Part shown: positions 1 to 8,584 of the stretch, in pieces
How positions within the stretch are numbered: the first letter of the stretch is position 1
How the letters are laid out: every line of letters starts with the position of its first letter
Made by a program: the position numbers and the translations under genes
Origin: Fimbriiglobus sp.
GTDB lineage: Bacteria; Planctomycetota; Planctomycetia; Gemmatales; Gemmataceae
NCBI GenBank assembly: GCA_025352235.1
Contig: JANXTU010000210.1
Location: forward strand, 1 to 54,906
Direction: 5' to 3'
Length of the DNA stretch: 54,906 nucleotides
Notes under the pieces: model-generated
The model's input: only the letters and a program-made list of their open reading frames with translations
What the model was told of the DNA's origin: nothing
The model's database searches: none

Positions 1-130
1 TCATCGAAAGAAAATCCTTGACACCTCCAGCGAAGATGTTATTGCCATCCGCCATCGGGAGGACATCGGCGACGGCGACGCGGGTCGGGGGACGATCTGG
101 GAGCCGGCGTTGCAGCGGAAGGGGGGCGCG

Positions 131-493
131 ATGCGTTTCTATGGGTTGGCATTGGCGGTCGCGGCGGCTCTGATCGCGATGGGCGGCTCGGCCCGGGCGC
201 AGTCGTTCCAGTCCGTGCCGATCGACTCGAACAAATTGGTGGTCAAACCGGCCGATACGGCGACGAATATCGTCGGGAACTCGTTCAAGTACGTCAGCCG
301 ATTGGCGGCGGGCTACGTCGACAACAACGCGATGGTTCGCACGGTCAACAACCTCTTCGGCAAACGCGCCCAAGGTCCGCTCGTGCAAGGGGGGCTCAGC
401 CCGTTGCCCGATCCGCGCAGCTACCCGTCGGGCTACTACAACAGCCCGATTCAACCGGTGTTCCCGAAGTATTCGACTTACGGCAATAAGTGA
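131..493 (+). CDS. Small secreted protein of unknown function
   Basis: A 120-residue protein. The first 24 residues form a classical signal peptide: a basic start, a hydrophobic alanine/leucine core and an ARAQ cleavage site. The mature part is rich in Ser, Pro, Tyr and Asn, with a Gly/Pro/Tyr-rich tail, and has no enzyme motif that I recognise. I chose the ATG at 131 because a GGAAGGGGGG Shine-Dalgarno-like run lies just upstream and the signal peptide begins there; an in-frame TTG at 110 is less likely. A strong hairpin terminator follows, so the gene is probably a single transcription unit at its 3' end. Export is inferred; the role is unknown. Confidence 0.7.
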   Translation: MRFYGLALAVAAALIAMGGSARAQSFQSVPIDSNKLVVKPADTATNIVGNSFKYVSRLAAGYVDNNAMVRTVNNLFGKRAQGPLVQGGLSPLPDPRSYPSGYYNSPIQPVFPKYSTYGNK

Positions 494-514
494 GCCCGCA
501 TCGACCACGCCGAA

Positions 515-549
515 ACGCGATCCACCATTCCGGTGGATCGCGTCGTTTT
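515..549 (+). terminator. Intrinsic terminator after the small secreted gene
   Basis: A perfect 12-bp stem (515-526 pairs with 532-543) with a 5-nt loop is followed by GTTTT. It lies 22 bp after the stop codon at 493 and before the next gene at 612, so it separates two co-directional genes. Confidence 0.7.
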
Positions 550-611
550 CCGGAACTCCACCGCCCGAAAAAGGTTTAGTATGGAGTGATTCCAACCGGC
601 AGGAGCTGGCG

Positions 612-1193
612 ATGGCTACGAAATTTGCGATGCTGCTCGGTGTCGTCCTGTCGGCGGGCTCGCTCACTGCGGCCGACGAGAAGAAATCCGCGGACAAACC
701 GGCCGAGACGACAACCGACTGGACGAAGTACGCCGCGGTGTCGGACGTCCAAGGCGAAATCGTCAAGATGGAGAAAAACGGCTTCCTGCTGAAAATCTCT
801 GGGCCGCCGCAGCAAAAGACCACGGGCACCGGGAACAACCGCCGGGTCACCACGGTTCCTGGCAAAGCGGTCCAAATCAGTTTCGCTTACATCGAAGGCT
901 CGCAAATCCGTTGGGCCAAGCTCGCCCCGAAAGTCGATTCGAACGGTAAGAAAGTGCTCCGCACGGCCGAGGAAATCGCGGAGTTCAAAAAGCCCGTCGG
1001 GGTGCCCGGTTTCGCGGCCGACCCGAGCGATCTCAAAGTCGGGCAGACCCTCGATCTGATTTTGGTCCGCCCGCGCGAGATCCCGGCGGCGAAAGCCACC
1101 CAAGCCGATTGGATCGTCAAACGGGCCACGATCCTCGGCGAAGATCCGAACGCGAAACCCGCCGAAGATCCCAAGAAGAAGAAAGCGAATTGA
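612..1193 (+). CDS. Secreted protein of unknown function
   Basis: A 193-residue protein. Residues 1-20 look like a signal peptide (Met-Ala-Thr-Lys, then a hydrophobic stretch, ending LTAAD). The mature domain begins with a Lys/Asp/Glu-rich linker and then alternates short strand-like segments, for example around residues 38-60 (VQGEIVKMEKNGFLLKISG), which suggests a small beta-rich fold. The C-terminus is lysine-rich. An AGGAG ribosome binding site sits 7 bp before the ATG. The stop codon abuts the stop of the convergent DUF6807 gene with no spacer. I do not recognise the family. Confidence 0.7.
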   Translation: MATKFAMLLGVVLSAGSLTAADEKKSADKPAETTTDWTKYAAVSDVQGEIVKMEKNGFLLKISGPPQQKTTGTGNNRRVTTVPGKAVQISFAYIEGSQIRWAKLAPKVDSNGKKVLRTAEEIAEFKKPVGVPGFAADPSDLKVGQTLDLILVRPREIPAAKATQADWIVKRATILGEDPNAKPAEDPKKKKAN

Positions 1194-2210
1194 TCACTTC
1201 CCCGAGCCGAAGACACCGTAGGCTTCGGCGACTTCGCCCACTTTCGCATCGCCGCCATGGGTGTAAATGCCATAGCGCAATTTCAAATGCTCGCCTTTGG
1301 AAATCGTGACCAACTCTTTGTTCTCTTTGACGCCGGGGAAACCGGACTTTGCTCGCCCGAACGGATTCGCGGCCATTAGGCCGTAAGCCCGCGTGTGCCA
1401 GACGCTCCGATACTTGTTCTTGGTGTCGTCGAAGATCGCGATGCCGGCGGTTTTGTCGCCGACGGTGCCGGTGTAGTCGTGCCAGTCGGCGGCGACACCC
1501 CAAATCGGCAGGTTGTCTTTGGCCCCTGCGACCGACGATTTGCCGTCGGATGACGTGATTCGCCCGCCGTTCTTATTCTGCAACGCGGTCCCATCCGGGA
1601 CGCGCACGCCGAGAGACCCTTCTTTCGTGTCGCCGAATCGGATCGGGCAGACGCTCGCGTGGAAATCGACATCAAGGACGATCAAATAGCCTTGGGGCAA
1701 CTTCCGCACCGTGATCGTCCGAGTTTCGTCGAGGATCTTGTCTCCGTCCGCGGTGCGCCATTCATTCTTCGTCGGCACGCTCATTTCGGTCTTCGAGACG
1801 ATTTTGATTTCGCCGACTTCGACGCAGACCATCTTCCCGTGGCCCGGTGTCTCGGACCAGAAATCGACGCCTTCGACCCGTTTGTCGGCCGATTTGGTCT
1901 TGAGCACCATCCCGACGGGGATCACGTCGCCGTGGCAGAACCACGCCGATTTCTGATGGATGTGGTCGGTCGTTTCCCCGGCCGTCCCTTTGACCATCGG
2001 CCATCCCCGCGTTACGGCGGCGCCACCGGGTGCGTTCAAAGGCCAGAAGTAGGGCTTGGCCGCCGTCGGCGCCACGACGTAATTCGCGATCAGTTCGTCG
2101 CCGAATTTGAACTCGATCGACTCTTTCGATTTCTTCGCGGTCACTTCCGGCTCCGCCGCGAGTGCGGGGAGGGCGGCGAAGATCGAACAGAGAATGGCGA
2201 ACGTGCGCAT
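1194..2210 (-). CDS. DUF6807 / PmoA-family secreted protein
   Basis: A 338-residue protein starting with a signal peptide (MRTFAILC, hydrophobic core, cleavage near ALAAEP). The body has the family pattern KPYFWPL, a TRGWPM motif, a GE-TDHIHQKSAWFCHG histidine-rich segment and a conserved GVAADWHDYTG stretch near the C-terminus. This matches proteins annotated as PmoA-family or DUF6807, common in Planctomycetes and Bacteroidetes in carbohydrate-use contexts. Despite the PmoA name they are not shown to be methane monooxygenase subunits. The reading frame stays open upstream to 2564, but that part overlaps palindromic repeats, so the ATG at 2210 with its signal peptide is preferred. Function in the cell is not known; secretion is inferred. 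Confidence 0.8.
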   Translation of the reverse strand: MRTFAILCSIFAALPALAAEPEVTAKKSKESIEFKFGDELIANYVVAPTAAKPYFWPLNAPGGAAVTRGWPMVKGTAGETTDHIHQKSAWFCHGDVIPVGMVLKTKSADKRVEGVDFWSETPGHGKMVCVEVGEIKIVSKTEMSVPTKNEWRTADGDKILDETRTITVRKLPQGYLIVLDVDFHASVCPIRFGDTKEGSLGVRVPDGTALQNKNGGRITSSDGKSSVAGAKDNLPIWGVAADWHDYTGTVGDKTAGIAIFDDTKNKYRSVWHTRAYGLMAANPFGRAKSGFPGVKENKELVTISKGEHLKLRYGIYTHGGDAKVGEVAEAYGVFGSGK

Positions 2211-2351
2211 GGGGCACCGGTTGGAGTGTTGGAGAGTCCGCACTATCGAAGCTATCGAGGGCGGTGTCAAGGATCGTCTTACGCCCGTCGCACGGAAAGA
2301 GTTGGGTGTGGCCCGGTGAAAAACAAGATTCACCCCAGAGGCACGGGTCAG

Positions 2352-2600
2352 TGTCGGAGAAAAGCATTGCCGCCATGGATCTTTGCTCCCGACACGTTGG
2401 AACCGTGTCGCCACGGGATGAGGACGGTGCCTGTCGTCATTGTGGCGACACGTTTTTAACGTGTCGGAGAAAAGCCATCGATCTTTGCTCCCGACACGTT
2501 GGAAACGTGTCGCCACGGGGAAGCCGGCGAACCCGGAGCATCGACGGGAACGAAAACCGACCATTGTGGCGACTCGTTTTTAACGTTTTGGAGAAAAGCC
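2352..2600. repeat. REP-like nested palindromic repeat, three copies
   Basis: The core copy has two 26-nt arms, 2442-2467 and 2491-2516, that pair with each other at 24 of 26 positions, and each arm is itself a palindrome (GACACG-TTTTTAA-CGTGTC type). Between them lies GAGAAAAGCC-ATCGATCTTTGCT. Partial copies flank it: 2352-2417 keeps the GTGTCGGAGAAAAGC and right-arm part; 2565-2602 keeps a degraded left arm and GAGAAAAGCC. The spacing of copies is about 105-125 bp. Confidence 0.8.
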
Positions 2601-2614
2601 ATCAGGTTGTCTTC

Positions 2615-2681
2615 GTCGGGCCGAGTCTTCGAGGCACGACGGTGTTCCGAACGGTGTCGATCCTCGCAGACTCGGCCCGAC
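2615..2681. repeat. Inverted repeat with 20-nt arms
   Basis: Arms 2615-2634 and 2662-2681 are reverse complements at 19 of 20 positions (core GTCGGGCCGAGTCT), separated by 27 nt. It lies between the REP-like block and the end of the TolC-like gene and has no T-run, so a simple intrinsic terminator is unlikely. Confidence 0.65.
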
Positions 2682-2809
2682 CTCCCGTTCGAGGTCCACA
2701 ACCTAAAGGTTGAACTCCAACATCGAACCGCGCGCGGTTTTGATTCCCACAAACGAAGCGAGCCGAGGCCCGATGGCCCCGGCTCGACGCGCACTCGCGG
2801 TTTCAAATG

Positions 2810-5101
2810 CTACCGCGGTGGGAGGTCCAAGATCGGCGTCGTCGGGCCGGAGAGGGTCGGCACCGGGTTGGGCGAAATCGTCCGCGTGGTCGCAATCGGG
2901 CGCTGCGGCAGGGTCACGCTGCCATTGGCTTTGAAGGCGATTTCGCCGGGCGTCGGCACCGGGCTGAGCGTCGGCAAGTTGCCGGGTACGGCGGGACTCG
3001 GCGACTGCCAGGAGTCCCACGACCTCGTCGAGGCCGGGGCCGGTTGGCTCAAGCCCGCCGAACCTTTCGGCGTTGAAACGGGTGCCGGCAATGGGCCGGG
3101 CAGGTTGCCGCCGCCCGCGGGCGGCGGCAGGGTCGGGGCAACTCCCGAAGGGGTCGGCACGGTTTGGAACGGTTCAATCGCGGTCGGCGGCGTGACGCCG
3201 AGGACATCGGCCGGGTGTTCCCGGAGTTTGATCGCCGAGTTGAGGGCACGGAAGTGATCCGCCGCCTTCTTCTGGACGAACGGCGGCAGCGGGCCATCGG
3301 CGACGCTGACGTTGTTGTAACTCTGGATCGTCCCCTTCACGTACTCCAGACGGGCGAGGGCCGCGTTGTAGTTGGCCAAGCCGCGGTATTGATCCGAGAT
3401 CGCGTTCGCCAAATCGCGTTGGCTCTGGATCAAGCCATTGAGCTGGCCGATGAAGTCTTCGCCCTGGATGTTGCCGAGGCGGGTCTCCTGCTGGCGGACG
3501 ACTTCCGCCAAGGCCTTGCGGCGGGCTTCGTTGATACTGTTGGTGGCGAAGCCGACTTCCATCTGCCGGACGGCGTCGACAATGGCGTCGAAGACCTTCC
3601 GTTCCGAATCGCGGAGCTGCACGTAGCTCTTCCAAAGGGCGAGTTGCGATTGGCGCGTGAGGGCGTTCGCATCGCGGAAGCCCAGCGGCATGTCGACCCG
3701 CAGGCCGACCTGCCAGCTGTTGAATTGGTTCAGGGCCAAGTTGGCGAAGGCGTTGTCCGGGGCACTGCCGCCCAGCGAGCGCCCGAGGGCGTTGATGTCG
3801 TAGCTCGTGAAGAGGCGGGCGTCGGGCATCCGCAAGTTCTTCTGGTTCAGCAAGTCGAGTTGCCGGGCCTTCACCTCTTGGCGGGCGATCATCAACTCGG
3901 GCCGGGAAACGAGGGCTTCGTCGTACACCGTCTGGATGTCCGGGGTGAAGAGCACTTTCATCGGCACGTCGGCCGGGGCGAAGATGGTGCCGTCGTCCGA
4001 CTTCAACCCGAGCAGGCCGCGGAGCACGCGGTCCGATTCGAGCACCTGCTGGCGCGCCGTGACGACCTGCTGACGGAAGAGCCAATACTGCGCCTCGGCC
4101 TGTTCCTTCAGGTATGGGGCCCCGTTGCCGGCCTCGGTGCGGATCTTCAACTTGCTGTACAACCCGAAGGCTTGTTCGAGGCCGACTTCTTGGGCGTACT
4201 TGTTGTAATAGGCCGCGTACAGGTTCCAGTACGCTTGTTCGACGTTGAACAGCATCTGGTTGATCTGCGAGTCGAACTGGTGCCGGGCTTGGGCCGTGCG
4301 GACGCGGGTGACCAAGATGCCTTCGGTGCCGGAGCCGCCGGAGGGGCGTAGGCCGGGGACCAGCAAGCTACCCGGGTGCGAGGCCATCAACTGGTTGGCC
4401 TCGATGCCGAAGCCTTGCAGCAAGGGCTGCTCGAAGATGAACTGCACCCGCGGCGTGTACGAGGTGCTGAGGGCGATGAACTGGCTGTTCGTCGGCGCGC
4501 TGGCCAAGTTCAGGTAGTTCAAGCTCGTCGTGATGCCGACGATCCCCCCCGTGGGAAGCGGCTTGGTCAGCGAGTTCGTCAAACTGGCCGAGTCGCCGTT
4601 GGAGAAGCTCTGCTGGAGGCTGAGGGTCGCTTGGTCCTGCTTGGCCCAAGTCATGCTCGATGTGAAGCGGGCGTCGAACTTCGACAGCGACCGCTCGACT
4701 TCCGCCTGCGCCACGGCCGGGTCGAGGACGAACGCCTTGATGGTGTCGGTGCCGGTGCTGCCGCGACCTTGGAACCCGGGCAGCGCGGGGTTGTCGGTGC
4801 CGTTGATCCCGCTGCCGATGTTCCCCTGCTCGATGGCGATGGCCTGGGCTTCCTTGATGCTGATCGGCCGCGTCTTGCGATTGGAATCCGAGACCGTGGC
4901 CGGCTTGCTCCCCGGCTGGCTCATGCCGGGCAAAATCGCCTCGTGCGGGGATTGTTCCAAGCTCTCCGGGATGTTCGGGCGCCTGGCTTCTTTCCAGTCG
5001 GCCGGCTCGAGGAAGAGTTGGTGCTTACACCCGGCCAGCCCGAGGCCGGTGAGTGCGATCAACCCGCCCGTGAACCGCGCTTTCCAGCGAATCTTCCGCA
5101 T
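2810..5101 (-). CDS. TolC-family outer-membrane efflux lipoprotein
   Basis: A 763-residue protein. The N-terminus is a lipoprotein signal with a lipobox ending LAGC (Cys25). Two long alpha-helical repeats, roughly residues 260-420 and 470-640, carry the heptad-rich pattern of TolC-type proteins (for example VEQAYWNLYAAYYNKYAQEV and SRPELMIARQEVKARQLDLL, the latter typical of OEP domains). The last 110 residues are proline-rich and low-complexity, longer than in standard TolC proteins. It would form the outer-membrane channel of an export pump. No pump genes adjoin it; a second TolC-like gene at 15731 does sit in a pump operon. Family call is firm; substrate is unknown. Confidence 0.85.
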   Translation of the reverse strand: MRKIRWKARFTGGLIALTGLGLAGCKHQLFLEPADWKEARRPNIPESLEQSPHEAILPGMSQPGSKPATVSDSNRKTRPISIKEAQAIAIEQGNIGSGINGTDNPALPGFQGRGSTGTDTIKAFVLDPAVAQAEVERSLSKFDARFTSSMTWAKQDQATLSLQQSFSNGDSASLTNSLTKPLPTGGIVGITTSLNYLNLASAPTNSQFIALSTSYTPRVQFIFEQPLLQGFGIEANQLMASHPGSLLVPGLRPSGGSGTEGILVTRVRTAQARHQFDSQINQMLFNVEQAYWNLYAAYYNKYAQEVGLEQAFGLYSKLKIRTEAGNGAPYLKEQAEAQYWLFRQQVVTARQQVLESDRVLRGLLGLKSDDGTIFAPADVPMKVLFTPDIQTVYDEALVSRPELMIARQEVKARQLDLLNQKNLRMPDARLFTSYDINALGRSLGGSAPDNAFANLALNQFNSWQVGLRVDMPLGFRDANALTRQSQLALWKSYVQLRDSERKVFDAIVDAVRQMEVGFATNSINEARRKALAEVVRQQETRLGNIQGEDFIGQLNGLIQSQRDLANAISDQYRGLANYNAALARLEYVKGTIQSYNNVSVADGPLPPFVQKKAADHFRALNSAIKLREHPADVLGVTPPTAIEPFQTVPTPSGVAPTLPPPAGGGNLPGPLPAPVSTPKGSAGLSQPAPASTRSWDSWQSPSPAVPGNLPTLSPVPTPGEIAFKANGSVTLPQRPIATTRTISPNPVPTLSGPTTPILDLPPR

Positions 5102-5337
5102 TGTGCCGCCCCCGTCCCCTCTGCGTCCCAGCCATTCCCCCGACGGCCGAATCCACAGAACGTCCCTTCGTGTATCGGCATCGGGCGAATCGGAATTGAG
5201 CGAAGATGCCGAATAAACCGATTGATCGGTCTAACTTCGACTGGCCCGGCGGAATCTGGAGAGATTGGCTCAAGTGGGTAATGAGGTGTCCATCATTTGC
5301 AGTTCGTCAACCGGTGCGGCTTCGCTAGTTTGACGGT

Positions 5338-5673
5338 ATGGACAACACGCCACCCAAGCCGCGATTCCCGCTCGCCCGCCGTTCCCTGCGCTTCGCCAAG
5401 AGCGCCCGGTTGAATTGGCTCGAGCGGCATCAACACCAATTCAATTTCGCCCTGCACCTGCTCGGGATACCACTCGCGATCGTCGGGTTGATCCTGCCGT
5501 TCTTCGTCGAGTGGTACTGGGGCGCGGCCGCGCTCGTCCTCGGGTACCTCTTCCAGTGGGCCGGGCATTTGGTCGAAGGGAACGACGTCGGCGAGTTCAT
5601 CCTCATCAAACGCGCCCTCGGCTTGCCGACGGTCGCCGTCGCACCCCGGTACGCGGTCAAGAATGCCGAGTGA
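5338..5673 (+). CDS. DUF962 / Mpo1-like small membrane protein
   Basis: A 111-residue protein with the family signature WLERHQHQFNFALHLLGIPLAI, followed by a hydrophobic hairpin and GYLFQWAGHLVEGN. The spaced histidines (HQH, HLL, GH) are the likely metal-binding residues of the Mpo1/DUF962 family. The yeast member Mpo1 is a dioxygenase of 2-hydroxy fatty acids; whether the bacterial protein does the same is inference. It has two to three membrane segments. It overlaps the next gene by 11 bp, so the two are probably cotranscribed. Confidence 0.8.
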   Translation: MDNTPPKPRFPLARRSLRFAKSARLNWLERHQHQFNFALHLLGIPLAIVGLILPFFVEWYWGAAALVLGYLFQWAGHLVEGNDVGEFILIKRALGLPTVAVAPRYAVKNAE

Positions 5674-6196
5674 CCCCGTCGGCGAAACCCGGCGCTGGAT
5701 CGAGACGTTCGTGATCGGGCTGAACCTCTGCCCGTTCGCGCGGAAGGTCTTCGTGGACGACACGATTCGATACACGGTGTCAGCTGCGACCGAGACCGAC
5801 GAGTTGTTGAACGACCTGACCCGCGAACTCCGGCACTTGGTCGACCGGCCCATCACCGAAGTGGAAACGACGATCCTCATCCATCCGCAGATTCTGCGAG
5901 ACTTCTTCGATTACAACGACTTCCTGAGCGACGCGGACGAGCTCCTCGCATCGCTGGGCTTGACCGGCGTCGTGCAAATCGCCAGTTTCCACCCGCAGTA
6001 CCGGTTCGCTGGCACACCGCCCGACGCCGTCGAAAACTACACCAACCGCTCGCCCTATCCGATGCTGCACTTATTGAGGGAAGAGAGCATCACGAAGGTC
6101 GCCGGCGACCCGGCGGCGCTCGACGCGATCCCGGTACGGAATATCGAGACCTTGCGCGCGCTGGGCCGCAAGAAAATCGCGAAGCTGCTTGGATGA
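5663..6196 (+). CDS. DUF1415 family protein
   Basis: A 177-residue soluble protein. Near the N-terminus it has the DUF1415 pattern WIETFVIGLNLCPFARKV, then an acidic helical region with ILIHPQILRDFFDYNDFL, and a HPQYRFAG segment followed by YTNRSPYPMLHLLRE, all typical of this uncharacterised family. The single LCPFA cysteine is conserved in the family. The start ATG lies inside the 3' end of the DUF962 gene, which suggests translational coupling. The biochemical role is not known. Confidence 0.85.
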   Translation: MPSDPVGETRRWIETFVIGLNLCPFARKVFVDDTIRYTVSAATETDELLNDLTRELRHLVDRPITEVETTILIHPQILRDFFDYNDFLSDADELLASLGLTGVVQIASFHPQYRFAGTPPDAVENYTNRSPYPMLHLLREESITKVAGDPAALDAIPVRNIETLRALGRKKIAKLLG

Positions 6197-6239
6197 CCCG
6201 ACCGGGCGGTGTAAAATCACGCGAACAGGAGAACCGATC

Positions 6240-6485
6240 ATGGCCCCCGCCACCGAACAACTGCTCCGCGATATCAGCGTGTTGCCCATTGACGAATACG
6301 ATGCGCTGCTGGACGTCCTCAATTCCAACGACACGCACCCCGTCCCCGAACCCCGCGGCGACGCGTGGGTCGCGGAGATCCGCCGCCGCTCCGCCGAGAT
6401 CGACGCCGGTACGGCGGTATCTTTCACTTGGGAAGAATTCCGGATGCGCGACCCACTCGATCACTCGGAGGACTCCGATGGTTGA
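6240..6485 (+). CDS. Addiction-module antitoxin (TIGR02574-like)
   Basis: An 81-residue acidic protein with the layout of the putative addiction-module component family: an N-terminal helix ending in LPIDEYDALLDVL, an EPRGDAWVAEIRRRSAEIDAG segment and a FTWEEFR motif near the C-terminus. The family pattern is W..EI..R..EID.G followed by W(E)E. An ACAGGAG ribosome binding site lies upstream of the ATG at 6240. It overlaps the toxin gene by 8 bp, the normal arrangement for such pairs. It should bind and neutralise the toxin and repress the operon. Confidence 0.8.
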   Translation: MAPATEQLLRDISVLPIDEYDALLDVLNSNDTHPVPEPRGDAWVAEIRRRSAEIDAGTAVSFTWEEFRMRDPLDHSEDSDG

Positions 6486-6765
6486 TGTTCGCATCACCGC
6501 CCGGGCCGACCTCGAATACCGGAAGGCTTATCGCTATTATTCGAAAGCGAGCCTCACGATCGCACTGCGATTCAAAGCCGAGTTTTTCCGAGGGAAAGCG
6601 TGGATGGCCGAATTCCCCGAAGCCTCACCGCTTTGCGACGAGCGGCACCGTTATTTCATTATGAAGAAGTTCCCGTACGGGATCGTCTACGAGTTCAAGC
6701 ACAACACCGCGTGGATCGTCGCGGTCACGCACTTCCGGCAGCTCCCAGGGTATTGGCTGACTTGA
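6478..6765 (+). CDS. RelE/ParE-family toxin
   Basis: A 95-residue basic protein beginning MVDVRITARADLEYRKAYRYY, which matches the N-terminal strand and helix of ParE/RelE toxins (plasmid stabilisation family). A central segment reads FPEASPLCDERHRYFIMKKFPYGIVYEF, and the C-terminal strand IVAVTHFRQLPGYW is the expected end of the fold. Its start lies in the 3' end of the antitoxin gene. Its last 41 bp overlap the 3' end of the convergent siroheme gene, so transcripts of the two would be antisense there. ParE members poison gyrase and RelE members cleave mRNA; the sequence alone does not decide which. Confidence 0.8.
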   Translation: MVDVRITARADLEYRKAYRYYSKASLTIALRFKAEFFRGKAWMAEFPEASPLCDERHRYFIMKKFPYGIVYEFKHNTAWIVAVTHFRQLPGYWLT

Positions 6766-7333
6766 TCCGCGCTAACATCGCCGCTTGGACGGCCTCCCAA
6801 CCTTCGTTTCGACCCCGTTCCAACCATTCCGGCCGGCTGAATTCTTCAAACAACTCCTTCCGCAGCGCGATGTCGGCGACCGTCGCCAAGACGACTTCCC
6901 GCACTTCGCCCAACACCCGCACCCACTCGCCGTAGGATTCGTCGAAGGTCTCTTCCAGTTGCAAGCGCAGCGTCCGGGCGAGCGCCGGCGACGCCCCGCC
7001 CGTGGAAATGGCGATCTGCAACTCACCCCGCCGCACGACCGCGGGCAAGACGAACGTCCCGCGTTCGGGCACGATGGCATCGCAGACCCAGATGCCGCGC
7101 GCCCGGCAGGCTTCGACGACGCGGGCGTTCACTTCGGCGGTGGCGCAGGCGAAGGCGATGTGGATGCCGTCGAGGTGATGGTCTGCAAATGCTTCGGACG
7201 GTGGAATCGTCGGATCGACAATGTGAACCGTCGCACCCGCCGCGTGTGCGAGCTGCGCTTTGCGTTGGCCCACGGGGCCGCCGCCGACGACCAATGCGCG
7301 TAACCCTTGCAAATTCAGCATCGCCGGGAACAT
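6725..7333 (-). CDS. Precorrin-2 dehydrogenase / sirohydrochlorin ferrochelatase-like
   Basis: A 202-residue protein similar to the N-terminal part of CysG and to Met8/SirC. A Rossmann motif VVGGGPVGQRKAQL appears at about residues 16-29, followed by a conserved CDAIVPERGTFVLPAVVRRGELQIAISTGGASPALARTLR region. It would oxidise precorrin-2 to sirohydrochlorin with NAD and might insert iron, for siroheme synthesis. I chose ATG 7333 because GGAGGG lies 7 bp upstream; an ATG at 7348 is in frame. The start is only 28 bp from the divergent threonine synthase start, so the two promoters must overlap the opposing genes or each other. Confidence 0.85.
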   Translation of the reverse strand: MFPAMLNLQGLRALVVGGGPVGQRKAQLAHAAGATVHIVDPTIPPSEAFADHHLDGIHIAFACATAEVNARVVEACRARGIWVCDAIVPERGTFVLPAVVRRGELQIAISTGGASPALARTLRLQLEETFDESYGEWVRVLGEVREVVLATVADIALRKELFEEFSRPEWLERGRNEGWEAVQAAMLARIKSANTLGAAGSA

Positions 7334-7361
7334 CGCGGGTCCCTCCATACACTTCTACGAT

Positions 7362-8582
7362 ATGAACAGCACCGTCACGCATCTCGAAGGGGCCATCGAC
7401 GGCGCCCGTTTACCCGCCGGGCAACTCCATGGCCTGCACGCCGGCCGACCGATCTGGGTCCGCTACGACCTCGACGCCGTGCGGAAACTCGTGACCCCGG
7501 CGATGATCGCCGTGCGGCCCCCGAGCTTGTGGCGCTACCGCGAGTTGCTGCCGCTGCCGTTCGATGTCGAACCAGTGACCCTCGGCGAAGGGATGACTCC
7601 GCTGCTGGACTGCCCGCGCCTCGGGGGGCAACTCGGGCTGTCGAAGTTGTGGGTCAAGGACGAGAGCCAACTGCCGACGGGGGCGTTCAAGAGCCGGGGG
7701 ATGACCGCGGCCATCAGCATGGCGAAGTGGCTCGGGGTGAAGCGCGTCGCGCTGCCGACGGCGGGCAACGCCGGCGGGGCTGCCGCGGCGTACGCCGCCC
7801 GCGCCGGGATGGAGTGCTTCGTCTTCATGCCGGCCGATACGCCGGTGGTCAGCCAGTTCGAGCCGCATTTGTACGGGGCCAAGGCCTTCCGCGTGAACGG
7901 CCTCATTAACGACTGCGGCAAGATCGTCAAGGACGGCGCCGAGCGGATGGGCTGGTTCGACCTCAGCACGCTGAAGGAGCCGTACCGCATCGAAGGGAAG
8001 AAGACGATGGGACTGGAAATCGCCGAGCAACTCGGTTGGCGATTGCCGGACGTGATCCTCTACCCGACCGGCGGCGGCACGGGACTCATCGGCATGGCGA
8101 AAGCCTTCCACGAACTCATGGATCTCGGTTGGATCGAGCGCCGGCCCCTCCCGCGCTTCTACTCTTGCCAAGCCGAAGGATGCGCTCCGATCGTCACGGC
8201 CTTCGACAAAGGCGAGCGCCACGCGGACTTGTTCCCAAATGCCCACACGGTCGCCAGCGGCTTGCGCGTACCCGTGGCGGTCGGGGACTTCATGATCCTC
8301 GACGCCATCCGCGCGAGCGGTGGCAAAGCCATTGCGGGGAGCGAAGCGAGCATCGCCCCCTGGATGCTGCGGGCGAGTTCGGCCGAGGGTATCAGCATCT
8401 GCCCGGAGACGGCGGTTTGCTTCGATGTCCTCGAGCAGTTGCTGAAATCGGGCGATGTGAAACGGGACGAGGAGATCGTCGTGTTCAACACCGGCGCCGC
8501 GACGAAGTATCTGGAAGCGCTGCCGGTAAATCTGCCGATGCTCGACAAAGACAACTTGGACTGGGATCGGGTCGCGGGGTGA
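7362..8582 (+). CDS. thrC: Threonine synthase
   Basis: A 406-residue PLP enzyme converting O-phosphohomoserine to threonine. The PLP lysine is Lys110 in LPTGAFKSRGM. The phosphate-binding loop is the glycine-rich YPTGGGTGLIG, and the substrate segment PTAGNAGGAAAAYAARAG is also present. The length and pattern fit the class of threonine synthases related to threonine dehydratase. Close relatives with the same fold (cysteate synthase, threonine dehydratase) are possible, but TGAFKSRG with GNAGGA favours threonine synthase. The gene is transcribed divergently from the siroheme gene. Confidence 0.85.
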   Translation: MNSTVTHLEGAIDGARLPAGQLHGLHAGRPIWVRYDLDAVRKLVTPAMIAVRPPSLWRYRELLPLPFDVEPVTLGEGMTPLLDCPRLGGQLGLSKLWVKDESQLPTGAFKSRGMTAAISMAKWLGVKRVALPTAGNAGGAAAAYAARAGMECFVFMPADTPVVSQFEPHLYGAKAFRVNGLINDCGKIVKDGAERMGWFDLSTLKEPYRIEGKKTMGLEIAEQLGWRLPDVILYPTGGGTGLIGMAKAFHELMDLGWIERRPLPRFYSCQAEGCAPIVTAFDKGERHADLFPNAHTVASGLRVPVAVGDFMILDAIRASGGKAIAGSEASIAPWMLRASSAEGISICPETAVCFDVLEQLLKSGDVKRDEEIVVFNTGAATKYLEALPVNLPMLDKDNLDWDRVAG

Positions 8583-8584
8583 AT

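Larger units (their letters stand above)
2211..2809. other. Gene-free interval rich in palindromes
   Basis: No convincing gene lies between the DUF6807 start and the TolC-like gene stop. Open frames here are continuations or shadows. The interval holds a three-copy REP-like repeat (2352-2600), a separate long inverted repeat (2615-2681) and a GC-rich hairpin (6-bp arms 2760-2765 and 2780-2785) immediately downstream of the TolC-like gene. The promoter of the DUF6807 gene should lie near 2211-2300, but I cannot identify it. Confidence 0.7.

Noticed and set aside
18-46. TTGACA-like box upstream of the first gene
   Set aside because: TTGACA is present at 18-23, but no acceptable -10 box lies at the proper distance.
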